Positions 1-10,435 of a stretch of DNA of 64,000 nt are shown here, piece after piece; within the stretch, counting starts at the first letter, position 1, and every line of letters starts with the position of its first letter. Position numbers and translations under genes: made by a program. The stretch is from assembly GCA_000151295.1 (NCBI GenBank), contig GG745330.1:270094-334093 (forward strand), given 5' to 3'. This DNA is from Allomyces macrogynus ATCC 38327 (Eukaryota; Blastocladiomycota; Blastocladiomycetes; Blastocladiales; Blastocladiaceae). Below the pieces are notes generated by a model that was not told the DNA's origin, did no database searches, and worked only from the letters and a program-made list of their open reading frames with translations.

Positions 1-452
1 GAGCTGAACCCGGCGTGCCGCAACGTCGCGCCGTAGTGCTGCAACAGCGCGTGCGAGGCGGCGCGGTGCTCGTCGTCGAGGTCGCGCACGTACTGCGCGC
101 CCGTCTCGTCGTGGTAGAGCGCCGCGTGGCTCGCGGAGAGCGCGCGCACGTTGACGAGAACAATGTGGTCCTGCGGGAGCAGGAGATGGTCGACGGCCCA
201 CGCGAACGCGTAGGCCGAGTGCGGCGACGCGTCGAGCGAGATGAGCACGGTACGGGGGGCAAGGTGTGCGGCGACGGGCGTCGGCGTCGGCGTCGGCGTC
301 GAGGCCGAATCGCGCGCGATCGTGGTGGTGGAGGGGGTCGCGTCAATCACGGGGACGGGGGACACGGTGCCGTTGGCAGCGACGCGTCGCGGCGCCGGGG
401 GCGGCGTCGCGCGCGGCGAGGTGGTGGTTTTCGAGGAGGGGGACGACAACAT
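1..452 (-). CDS. Universal stress protein (UspA-like), C-terminus cut by window edge
   Basis: On the minus strand an ATG at 452 opens a frame that runs off the left end of the window. The first 65 or so residues are a Ser/Thr/Pro/Ala-rich leader ending in a TPTPTPTP run. After it comes RTVLISLDASPHSAYAFAWA, then VDHLLLPQDHIVLVNVRALS. This is the beta1-alpha1-beta2 start of the USP fold, where the first Asp sits near the ATP-binding pocket in family members. No in-frame ATG lies upstream before non-coding sequence. Eukaryotic USP proteins are small cytosolic nucleotide-binding proteins tied to stress responses. The ATP-binding GxGxxG motif would lie outside the window, so ATP binding cannot be judged. 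Confidence 0.75.
   Translation of the reverse strand, partial: MLSSPSSKTTTSPRATPPPAPRRVAANGTVSPVPVIDATPSTTTIARDSASTPTPTPTPVAAHLAPRTVLISLDASPHSAYAFAWAVDHLLLPQDHIVLVNVRALSASHAALYHDETGAQYVRDLDDEHRAASHALLQHYGATLRHAGFS
277..300. repeat. (GGCGTC)4 coding microsatellite
   Basis: Four exact tandem hexamers inside the universal stress protein gene. On the minus strand they encode alternating Thr-Pro in the low-complexity leader. Unit number could vary between strains without breaking the frame. Confidence 0.8.
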
Positions 453-1475
453 GATGGTGTCGGGTCGTCGACGGCGGATCGGATCCACGGTGGGGAGGAG
501 GAAGGGATGGCGGTGGGTGATGGGATGGGACGCGGCAGGGGGCAGCGTTGAAGGGCTTGGGAGGAGGTCGGGGTGCCGGCAGGCGGGCTCGAGGGCTTAC
601 GGGCAGGCGAGGGAGGAGAGCTCGTTTGGAGGGCCGAACCGCGCGGGGGCCTTCGCGCTTTTATAGGTTCGCGTGCACTGGACTGAGAATCTGCGGGCCC
701 CGTATCAGTCATCCTGTTGCTTGCCCCCCGCCATTCATTCGCGTGGACCGCGGCCACGCCGGCGAGCCAGTCGCCCTGGCGTTTGCGAGCGGTCGGACTC
801 GCCATCCGTCACAATGACGCGCTGGATCACCATGACGCACCGGTCACCGGTGCGGTCATCGGGCCAGGATGTACAGATCCTCGCCGCTTGATCGAAGGGG
901 CGACGGGAACGAGGCGGACATGAGGGATGCAGAGGATGGGGCGGGGGGCAGCATGTTGAGGCCGAGGGCGATGGCGATGGCGCGCGCGCGACGGCGCGTC
1001 TCCCAGCCGCTGTGTGTGCGAGCCGGTCACGCCGATGGCATGTGCGGATCAGACTGATCAGGTTCTTTGGTGCGCAGGAGAGCGGGCAGGGCAGAGTCGA
1101 GGACGCGGGAGCAGCGGGAGGCACGCGAACTTGATCAAGGCGTGCGACGCTTGGCGACGCGCTCACGTGTGCCCTGCAGGTGGCGCGCATCGAACATAGC
1201 TCGCTGATCGAGGCAGCCAACGCTTCTTGGCGATGGCGGCAGCCGCCTGCGTCTGCGCGCCAACCTGTCTGAACCACGCCCGCCGTTGGCTGCCTGCGCC
1301 CCGCTTCGACTTAGACAGTTGTGCTGGCGCTCGCTCGACATCCACCGCGACGAGGACCCGCCAGCTTCACGCAACTTGCTGCAGTCCCTTGGACCAACGC
1401 GCGCGCACCCGGCCCGCGCTCCCCGCCGACATCTGCGCCCCAGTAGCCAACTCCACCACCACCGACCCTCGCACC
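453..1475. other. Intergenic, divergent promoter region
   Basis: Lies between the start codons of the universal stress protein (-) and the kinase (+), so it should carry both promoters. Short open frames occur on both strands but overlap each other and show no family signal. No clear TATA box or RNA gene seen. Confidence 0.5.
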
Positions 1476-3187
<1,712 letters not shown>

Positions 3188-3436
3188 AGGGGGTGGTGAG
3201 GTTTGGTTGGGACCGTTGTTTTCGTTCAGCGTTGGGGATTCGTTTGTATTGGCTTGTTTCTATAGGGCGTTCGCTTTGTATTTCTGTTCCACCTTTCTTG
3301 CGGCACGGTCGTGTCGCAAACGATGGTCACAAACGGTGGTCACAAACCAGGTCTATCAATGGGTAGCAGCAGAGCAGGCCAGATCTCGGGTTCCAAAAAG
3401 CTTCACCACTCTCACCGCCACCAGTAATATCGCGAA

Positions 3437-5065
3437 TCACAGCACGCCGGGCTCGACCTCAATCAACGGCGCAGCCATCCCGCCGGCCGCCAACGGCGGT
3501 GGCGGCGGCAATCCCTGTAGGATCATGGCCAGCACCTTCATGAACGCCAGGTACTCGTCGACCGTGATCGGCGCACGGCCCCACCGCGCGCGGTCGTACG
3601 TGTCCAAATACCGTTTCGCCAACCGTTTATCCACCAACCGCGCGGCCACCAGACGGCGAAACCATGGGCGCACGGGTAACGCCCGCAATCGCGGTGCCGG
3701 CGTCGCGCTTGCCATCGGTTGCAGTCCGACGGGTCTCGCCGCCCGACTCCGCGGGATCCACGGCGCGGTCCCCGCGCTCGTCGATGTGACCCCCGACAAA
3801 CTCGTGGCCGTGGGAGCGGCGCTCACGGGTCGTCCCGGCCCACGCGGCGGCGGAAGAGGGCGGGCCGCGACAGGTTGAATCCGTGCGACGTGCCGGAACG
3901 GCGCGAGCCGGTCGGCGAGCAAGTCGAGCGAGGCCACGGCGGCGTCGCGGAACTGCGTGTCGGCGAGCGGCGAGTCCGGGTCGCCCCATTCGACGGCGGC
4001 GCTGGGTGTGCCCGGTGCCGGACCACATGCGCGCGCAATGGTCAGTGCGCGGTCGAGCGCAGTGGCGATGTGCGCGTGAACGTGGTGCGGCAGGTCCATG
4101 GCCGAGGTCGGGACATAGAGTTTGGGGAGGAGGGCGAGTGCCGTGCGCACGGTCATGAAGCGGGAAAACGCGAAGAGAAGGGCGGCGGTGACGAGGAGCG
4201 CGTAGGACCCGACGATGATGAGTTGCAGGTACATGGCCGTGGGTGGCGGCTTGTCGAGGGCCTGCACGAACAGGTCGACGCCGGTGAGAATCAGGCAAAT
4301 TGCGGTGCCAAACCAAACGACCATTTGGAAGAGCGACCACAGGAAGGACTTGATGGCGGGCACGAGCGGCAGTTGCGAGCCGGGGGCCCCGGGGAGAGGG
4401 CGGGCCATGGTCGAGGGCAGGAGCGGCGGGCCCGACGATGTGCCGATATCCTGCAGCTGCACGTCGTCGACATGGTGGCTGGGATGAGGATGATGGTGCA
4501 CGAGCGCGTGCCCAGTCCCGTCGGTCGTCGTGGCCGTATTCGTCGATCCGGCACGTCCGCCGCGTGATGACGATGCGGGCGAGGGCGACCGGCGCAGCGG
4601 AATGAGGTGCACGGCGAGTGCCGCAGGTGTCGAGGCCGGCACAGCGGGCGGCAAACCTGAAGTACTGGCACGGTGCGGCGTGGCGCGCGCCACGGGCACG
4701 AGCGGAATCGGCGTGGCATCGAGTGCCGAGTGAAAGCGGCGGATACGGCCGCGTATTGCGGCCCCACCGCGTGCGTTTGGTGCGGCCGAGGACGAAGACT
4801 TCGAGGCAGTCGCGGTCGCGGCATAGTGGTGGTGGAAGGGGCGCGCTGGCGATGGCGGCGGCGCGGCAGCCGGCATGCTAGTGCGGCGCATGTCGGGTGT
4901 GTGCGCGTGGAGTGCATCGAGTCGCGAGTGCGGCGGGTTCGGCGCCGGCGCGCCGTGAAGGGGCCGAAGCAGGGGCGCCGTCGTTAGCGCGGACGAGGGA
5001 AGGTTGCGCGCGGCGTGGAGCGGTGGAGGTGCGAGACAAGGCGGGACACTGGCGCATTGACGCAT
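3437..5065 (-). CDS. DLT1: Two-span membrane protein, DLT1 (defect at low temperature) family
   Basis: Single open exon of 542 codons. The first ~240 residues are Pro/Ala/Ser-rich. Two hydrophobic spans follow (SFLWSLFQMVVWFGTAICLI and LQLIIVGSYALLVTAALLFA), then RFMTVRTALALLPKLYVPTS and DLPHHVHAHIATALDRALTI. The C-terminus has YLDTYDRARWGRAPITVDEY. This plan (paired membrane spans, an LPKxYVP motif, DLP helix, YxRARW near the end) is that of fungal DLT1, a membrane protein linked to cold growth but of unknown biochemistry. The true start may be one of the later ATGs because the N-terminus is unconserved. Its start codon is 251 bp from that of TOP2 on the other strand, so the two share a promoter region. 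About 250 bp downstream separates it from the convergent kinase gene. Confidence 0.65.
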   Translation of the reverse strand: MRQCASVPPCLAPPPLHAARNLPSSALTTAPLLRPLHGAPAPNPPHSRLDALHAHTPDMRRTSMPAAAPPPSPARPFHHHYAATATASKSSSSAAPNARGGAAIRGRIRRFHSALDATPIPLVPVARATPHRASTSGLPPAVPASTPAALAVHLIPLRRSPSPASSSRGGRAGSTNTATTTDGTGHALVHHHPHPSHHVDDVQLQDIGTSSGPPLLPSTMARPLPGAPGSQLPLVPAIKSFLWSLFQMVVWFGTAICLILTGVDLFVQALDKPPPTAMYLQLIIVGSYALLVTAALLFAFSRFMTVRTALALLPKLYVPTSAMDLPHHVHAHIATALDRALTIARACGPAPGTPSAAVEWGDPDSPLADTQFRDAAVASLDLLADRLAPFRHVARIQPVAARPLPPPRGPGRPVSAAPTATSLSGVTSTSAGTAPWIPRSRAARPVGLQPMASATPAPRLRALPVRPWFRRLVAARLVDKRLAKRYLDTYDRARWGRAPITVDEYLAFMKVLAMILQGLPPPPPLAAGGMAAPLIEVEPGVL

Positions 5066-5316
5066 GACAACATGCGATAGTCACGCGAACCACGTGGCCA
5101 GCCACCGCAGACGAGCGAGACGGTCCTGCGCTGACGATGGACGACCACCACGAGCTCGACGACGGCGACCACGACGACGACCGACCGGCCAACTCGCCGT
5201 GTGCCGGCATCCGGACGTGCTCTCACTTGCTGCACCGCTTGCTCGGCGTCCGGCACACCCGCCGCCCGCCGAATCGCCTCCCCGCACGCACTGCCCGGCC
5301 CGCAGTGATTCACAAC

Positions 5317-8300
5317 ATGTCCGACTCGGACTTCCTCGCCTCGAGCGACGACGATTACGCCGCACCGCCGCCCGCGCCCAAGGCCAAGGCCAGGGGAAAG
5401 GCTGTCGCTGCTGCCGCGCCCGCCGCGGCGAAACCCAAGCCGAAGCGCGCGCCCGCCAAGAAGAAGACCGCTGCAGTCGCGGCCGCCGATGCCATGGAAG
5501 TCGATAGCGACTCGGACGCGGCCCCGCCGAGGCCCGCCATGTCGTCTTCGTTGGCTGCCCGCGCCGGTTCCACCGGCAAGACGGTCGAAGAGACCTACCA
5601 GCGCAAGTCGCAGATAGAGCACATTCTGCTGCGTCCCGACACCTACATTGGCACGGTCGAGGCCGTCGACGCGCCTATGTGGGTGCTCAACGCCGCCAAC
5701 GAGTTTGAGTACCGGTCGATCCACTATGTGCCGGGCCTGTTCAAGATCTTTGACGAGATCCTCGTCAACGCGGCCGACAACAAGACGCGCGACCCGTCCA
5801 TGGACTCGATCAAGGTCACGATCGACACGGAAGCCAACTTGATTTCCGTCTGGAACAATGGCCGCGGGATCCCGGTGCAGATGCACAAAGAGGAAAAGCT
5901 CTACGTGCCCGAACTCATTTTCGGCCACTTGCTCACGTCGTCCAACTACAACGACAAGGACAAGAAGGTGACCGGCGGCCGCAACGGGTACGGCGCCAAG
6001 CTCACCAATATTTTCTCGACCGAGTTTACCGTCGAGACGGCCGACAAGGACTCGGGCAAAAAGTTCAAGCAGGTGTTTTCCAACAACATGGGCAGTCGCA
6101 CGGCGCCCGTCATTTCCGACAACAAAAAGGGCGAAGAGTACACGAAAATCTCGTTCAAGCCCGACCTGGCCAAGTTTGGCATGACCTCGCTCGACGCCGA
6201 CATTGTGGCCCTGCTCAAGAAGCGCGTCTACGACATGGCCGGGTGCGTGCGCGGCGTGAAAGTGTGGCTCAACAGTGACCGCATCAAGATTCGCGACTTC
6301 AAGGCCTACGTGCAAATGTACCTCAAGAACCAGGACGGCGCGCTCGTCCACGAGGTCGTGAATGACCGGTGGGAAGTGGCCGTGGCCCCGTCCGACGAGC
6401 AGTTTCGGCACATGTCGTTTGTCAACTCGATTTGCACGTCCAAGGGCGGCACGCACGTCAACTACGTCGTCGACCAAGTCGTCTCGAAACTGCAAGAAGC
6501 CGTCGTGAAAAAGGCCAAGACCGCCAAGCTCACGCCGTTCCAGGTCAAGAATCACCTGTGGGTCTTTGTCAACTGCCTGATCGAGAACCCTTCGTTCGAC
6601 TCGCAGACCAAGGAAAACATGACGCTGCGCGCCGCGCATTTCGGGTCCAAGTGCCCGCTCTCCGACGACTTCCACAAGAAGGTGCTCAAGTCGGGCGTGC
6701 TCGACAAGCTGCTCAACGCCGCGGCCGCCAAGCAGGACCAGCTGCTGAAAAAGACGGACGGCAAGAAGTCGTCGCGCGTCACGGGCATTGTCAAGCTCGA
6801 CGACGCCAACAATGCCGGCACGCGGCAGGCATCCAAGTGCACGCTGATCTTGACCGAGGGTGATTCCGCCAAGACGATTGCTGTGGCCGGGCTCGCTGTC
6901 GTCGGGCGCGACAATTATGGCGTGTTCCCGCTGCGCGGCAAGCTGCTCAACGTGCGCGACGCGGCCGGGTCGACGGTCAGCAACAATGTCGAGATCCAGC
7001 ACCTGAAGAAGATTCTCGGGCTGCAGCAGGGCAAAGTCTATAAGGACGCGTCGTCGCTCCGCTACGGCCACCTCATGATTATGACCGATCAAGACCATGA
7101 CGGGTCGCACATCAAGGGCCTAATCATCAATTTTCTCGACCAGTTTTGGCCGTCGCTTTTGCAGATTCCCGATTTCCTGTGCGAGTTTATCACGCCGATT
7201 GTCAAGTGCACCAAGGGCACGCGCGAGTTCGTCTTCTACACGATCCCGGAGTACGAGCAATGGCGCGAGCGCACCGACACGACCTCGTGGAAGATCAAGT
7301 ACTACAAGGGTCTTGGCACGTCGTCGCGCGAAGAGGCGAAAAAGTACTTTTCGCACCTCGACAAGCACCGGAAACCGTTTGACCCGTGCACACAGGAGGA
7401 CCGCACGCTGATCGACATGGCCTTCAACAAGAAAAAGGCCGACGAGCGCAAGCAGTGGCTCGCGACCTACACGCCGGGCACCTACATGGACCACGCGCAG
7501 GACTCGATTTCGATCACCGACTTTGTAAACAAGGAGCTGATGCTGTTTTCGATTGCCGACAACCACCGGTCGATTCCGTCGGTCGTCGACGGGCTCAAGC
7601 CGGGCCAGCGCAAGATCCTCTTCGGGTGCTTCAAGCGCAAGCTCAAGGGCGAGGTCAAGGTGTTCCAGCTCGCCGGTTATATCTCGGAGCACACGGCCTA
7701 CCACCACGGCGAGCAGTCGCTGTGCGCAACGATTATCGGTATGGCGCAAGACTTTGTCGGCAGCAACAACGTGAACGTGCTCGAGCCGTGCGGCCAGTTC
7801 GGTACGCGGTTGCAAGGCGGCCAGGACGCGGCCTCGCCGCGTTACATTTTCACGGCCCTGCCCTCGGTTACGCGACGGCTCTTCCACCCGCAGGACGATG
7901 CGCTGCTCAACTACCTCGAGGACGACGGCCAGCGGATTGAACCGGCGTGGTACCTGCCCGTGTTGCCCATGGTGCTCGTGAACGGCAGCCAAGGGATCGG
8001 GACGGGCTGGTCGACGTCGATCCCGAACTACAACCCGCTCGACGTGGTCGAGAACCTGCGGCGCATCATGCGCGGCGAGTCGCCCGAGGACATGGTCCCG
8101 TGGTACCGCGGGTTCAAGGGCACGATCTCGCGCATGGGCACCGACCGGTTCAAGGTGCAAGGCATTTGCACGCGCGTCGACGACACGACAATTGAGATCA
8201 CCGAATTGCCCATTGGGACCTGGACGCAGACGTTCAAGGCCATGCTCGAGGATTACATGACGGGCGACGCGCCCGTGATTGTCGATTACAAGGAATACCA

Positions 8301-9090
8301 CACCGACACGGCTGTGCATTTCGTGATCACGCTCGCGCCCGCATGGGCGAATGCTGACATGGACGCGCTCGACAAGAAGTTTAAACTCACGACGACCTTG
8401 GCCACGTCGAATATGGTGTGCTTTGACGAGCACGGGCGCATCAAGAAGTACGCGTCGACGACGCAGATCCTGCAAGAGTTCTACACGCTGCGGCTCGCGT
8501 ACTACGGCAAGCGCAAAGAGTGGCTCACGGCGCAACTGCTCAAGGAGTACTCGCGGCTCGAGAACCGCGTGCGGTTTGTGACTGAAGTGATCAACCGCAC
8601 GCTGATCATCGAGCGCAAGAAGAAGGCGCAGCTGTGCACGGAGCTGCGGCAGCGCAAGTACCTCGAGATTGCCAAGGACGGGTCGCTCAAGGAAGCCAAC
8701 GACGACGACGAGAACGAGGTCGAGGACGCGTCGACGACCGGGTTCGACTACCTGCTGTCGATGCCGCTCTACTCGCTCACACTCGAAAAGGTCGAGTCGC
8801 TCGAGGCCGAAATGATGAAGAAGAAGGCTGAACTCGACTACGTGCTCTCGCAGTCGCCCGAGGATATGTGGCAGACGGACCTCGATGCGTTTGTCGCCGA
8901 CTGGCACGCCGCCGAGGAGCACCGCGTCGCCAACGAGACCAAGGGCGTCAGGCGCGGCGCCGGCGCGGCCACGGCGGCCAAGGGCAAAGGCAAAGCCGCG
9001 CCCCCGAAGCGCAAGGCCGCATCCGCGGTCGACGCGTCCGACGACGAGTTTGTGGCGACGCGCCCAAGCGGCGCGGCGTCGCGCTCATAA
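5317..9090 (+). CDS. TOP2: DNA topoisomerase II (catalytic core)
   Basis: One 1257-codon uninterrupted exon from ATG 5317 (MSDSDFLASSDDDY); the frame is open further upstream but the acidic MSDSD start is the plausible one. The N-terminus is a basic/acidic disordered leader. The GHKL ATPase shows EILVNAADNK, WNNGRGIPV and VTGGRNGYGAKLTNI. The TOPRIM domain has TEGDSAK (Glu about residue 514) and DQDHDGSH (about 591). The breakage-reunion domain has AASPRYIFT with the active tyrosine at about 843. All catalytic residues are present, so the core should pass one duplex through another using ATP and magnesium. The frame stops at TAA 9088-9090 after ATRPSGAASRS, shorter than usual for eukaryotic TOP2. 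The same frame reopens at once into a typical tail (next entry), so the stop may be an artefact or a real truncation. Confidence 0.97.
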   Translation: MSDSDFLASSDDDYAAPPPAPKAKARGKAVAAAAPAAAKPKPKRAPAKKKTAAVAAADAMEVDSDSDAAPPRPAMSSSLAARAGSTGKTVEETYQRKSQIEHILLRPDTYIGTVEAVDAPMWVLNAANEFEYRSIHYVPGLFKIFDEILVNAADNKTRDPSMDSIKVTIDTEANLISVWNNGRGIPVQMHKEEKLYVPELIFGHLLTSSNYNDKDKKVTGGRNGYGAKLTNIFSTEFTVETADKDSGKKFKQVFSNNMGSRTAPVISDNKKGEEYTKISFKPDLAKFGMTSLDADIVALLKKRVYDMAGCVRGVKVWLNSDRIKIRDFKAYVQMYLKNQDGALVHEVVNDRWEVAVAPSDEQFRHMSFVNSICTSKGGTHVNYVVDQVVSKLQEAVVKKAKTAKLTPFQVKNHLWVFVNCLIENPSFDSQTKENMTLRAAHFGSKCPLSDDFHKKVLKSGVLDKLLNAAAAKQDQLLKKTDGKKSSRVTGIVKLDDANNAGTRQASKCTLILTEGDSAKTIAVAGLAVVGRDNYGVFPLRGKLLNVRDAAGSTVSNNVEIQHLKKILGLQQGKVYKDASSLRYGHLMIMTDQDHDGSHIKGLIINFLDQFWPSLLQIPDFLCEFITPIVKCTKGTREFVFYTIPEYEQWRERTDTTSWKIKYYKGLGTSSREEAKKYFSHLDKHRKPFDPCTQEDRTLIDMAFNKKKADERKQWLATYTPGTYMDHAQDSISITDFVNKELMLFSIADNHRSIPSVVDGLKPGQRKILFGCFKRKLKGEVKVFQLAGYISEHTAYHHGEQSLCATIIGMAQDFVGSNNVNVLEPCGQFGTRLQGGQDAASPRYIFTALPSVTRRLFHPQDDALLNYLEDDGQRIEPAWYLPVLPMVLVNGSQGIGTGWSTSIPNYNPLDVVENLRRIMRGESPEDMVPWYRGFKGTISRMGTDRFKVQGICTRVDDTTIEITELPIGTWTQTFKAMLEDYMTGDAPVIVDYKEYHTDTAVHFVITLAPAWANADMDALDKKFKLTTTLATSNMVCFDEHGRIKKYASTTQILQEFYTLRLAYYGKRKEWLTAQLLKEYSRLENRVRFVTEVINRTLIIERKKKAQLCTELRQRKYLEIAKDGSLKEANDDDENEVEDASTTGFDYLLSMPLYSLTLEKVESLEAEMMKKKAELDYVLSQSPEDMWQTDLDAFVADWHAAEEHRVANETKGVRRGAGAATAAKGKGKAAPPKRKAASAVDASDDEFVATRPSGAASRS

Positions 9091-10054
9091 GGCGTCGTCT
9101 TGACGAGGACGATGACCTGCAATCCGGCGCCCGCGTTGTGCGCACGTGCCGCCAAGACCACCGCGGTCAAGACCGACCCGGACGACGAGTGGGCCATGGA
9201 CGTCGACGACGGGGCTCCGTCCGCCAAGCCCGCAGCGACTGCAGCCGCCGTCAAGAAGCAGTCGACCATGGACGATTTCTTTTCGGCCGTGACGCGCAAC
9301 CCGCCGGGACTCGCGGCCGGGTCGGCATCGTCGTCGGCAGCGTCGTCGCCCGTGCCACCCGCGGAGCCGGCCAAGCCCAAGCGTGGCCGGCCGAAGAAGG
9401 CAGCAGCGGCCGAGGCACAGCGTGCACCAGCTCCCGCACCCGCGCCGGTGCCGAAGCCGGCAGCCAAGCGCCCGGTCGTGCAGCTCGACGACGATGACGA
9501 CGACGAGGACGACTTGTCGGCGCGGCTCAAGCGGTTGCGCGAGTCGAAGAAGGTGGGCGATGCGGTGGCGCCCACGTTGTCGAGCGTTGGCGCGCAACGT
9601 ACGTTTTGTGTATCGCTTTCCGACTTCGCCCCTGCCGGCTCAGACTGAACCATTTCGCCCCCTCCCCCTAGTGATCTCGCCGCACCGCGCCACGGCCACG
9701 ACCAAAACCCTCTCGCCGTCGCCCATTATCGGCAGACCCGTCCCGCGCGCGTCGGCGACCGTGTCCAAGTCTTCGGTCGCATCCGACGAAAGCCCGGCGC
9801 CGAAACCCAAGCCGCGCGGGCGGCCGCGCAAGGCCGTCGTGTCGGGCAGCGACGACGACGATGACGACGATGTGGTAGTCGCGGCACCGAGCCGGCCCGC
9901 GGCGGCGGCGTCGACGTCGGCACGGCCGGCGCGCCGTGCGGCTGCGGCGAAGCTGGTCCCGCGGCAGGCAGTGGTCCTGGATTCGGATGACGATGATGAT
10001 GATGGTATGTGGAGCCTGACGACAGCGGGAGTGATTTTGAGTGAAGGTGAATGA
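9091..10054 (+). other. Detached C-terminal tail of topoisomerase II with PIP-box-like motif
   Basis: Directly after the TAA at 9088-9090 the same frame runs open to 9598. An intron at 9599-9671 (gtacgt...ctag) then leads to a last exon ending with TGA at 10052-10054. The encoded sequence has acidic patches (DPDDEWAMDVDD), AT-hook-like PKRGRPKK and PKPRGRPRK, and QSTMDDFF at 9259-9282, which fits the PCNA-binding PIP box Q-x-x-M-x-x-F-F. Together with the core it would give a protein of about 1,550 residues, normal for eukaryotic TOP2. Between 9091 and about 9150 the in-frame peptide looks non-native, while the +2-shifted frame reads RRRLDEDDDLQSGARVV. This suggests two compensating indels around the stop. 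A second oddity is at the end: another frame there reads DDSGSDFE before a stop. Confidence 0.6.
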
Positions 10055-10435
10055 ATTTGGTCGGGTGATGTGTGATGGTGTGGTGATACGCGTGGAATGA
10101 ATGAATGAAAAAGTGATTGGTTATTCACATTTGTCTCGTTGTTAGCAAAGCGCGAGACGGACTAGGTTCGTGAATGTGGGAGAGAGTGAACAAACAACGC
10201 GACGATGCCGCGCGGTCGCCTTTCATTGTTGTCAAAACGGGTTCAAGGAGCAAGACAGAAGGAACCAGCCGGTCGGCCAGCGGTCGGAGGGGCCAAAACA
10301 AACGAGACAAAAAGAACCAAAACGGTTGACATGGGCCTAAAAAAAAAGTGGCGAGATGCAGGCACAGCGCGTCCAAAACGGCAGGGAACATGAAGGGAGC
10401 CCAGACAAAAATAACCACCAAGAGAGCGATACAAA

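Noticed and set aside
4984..8922. Very long minus-strand open frames (708 and 600 codons) opposite topoisomerase II
   Set aside because: They mirror the codon structure of TOP2 in a GC-rich genome, where antisense frames stay open because stop codons are rare. They have His/Arg/Leu-rich composition and no family motif.
10000..10054. Extra micro-intron near the end of the topoisomerase II tail (gtatgt...acag)
   Set aside because: The implied intron would be about 21 nt, too short to splice. The alternative ending DDSGSDFE is noted as a possible frameshift instead.
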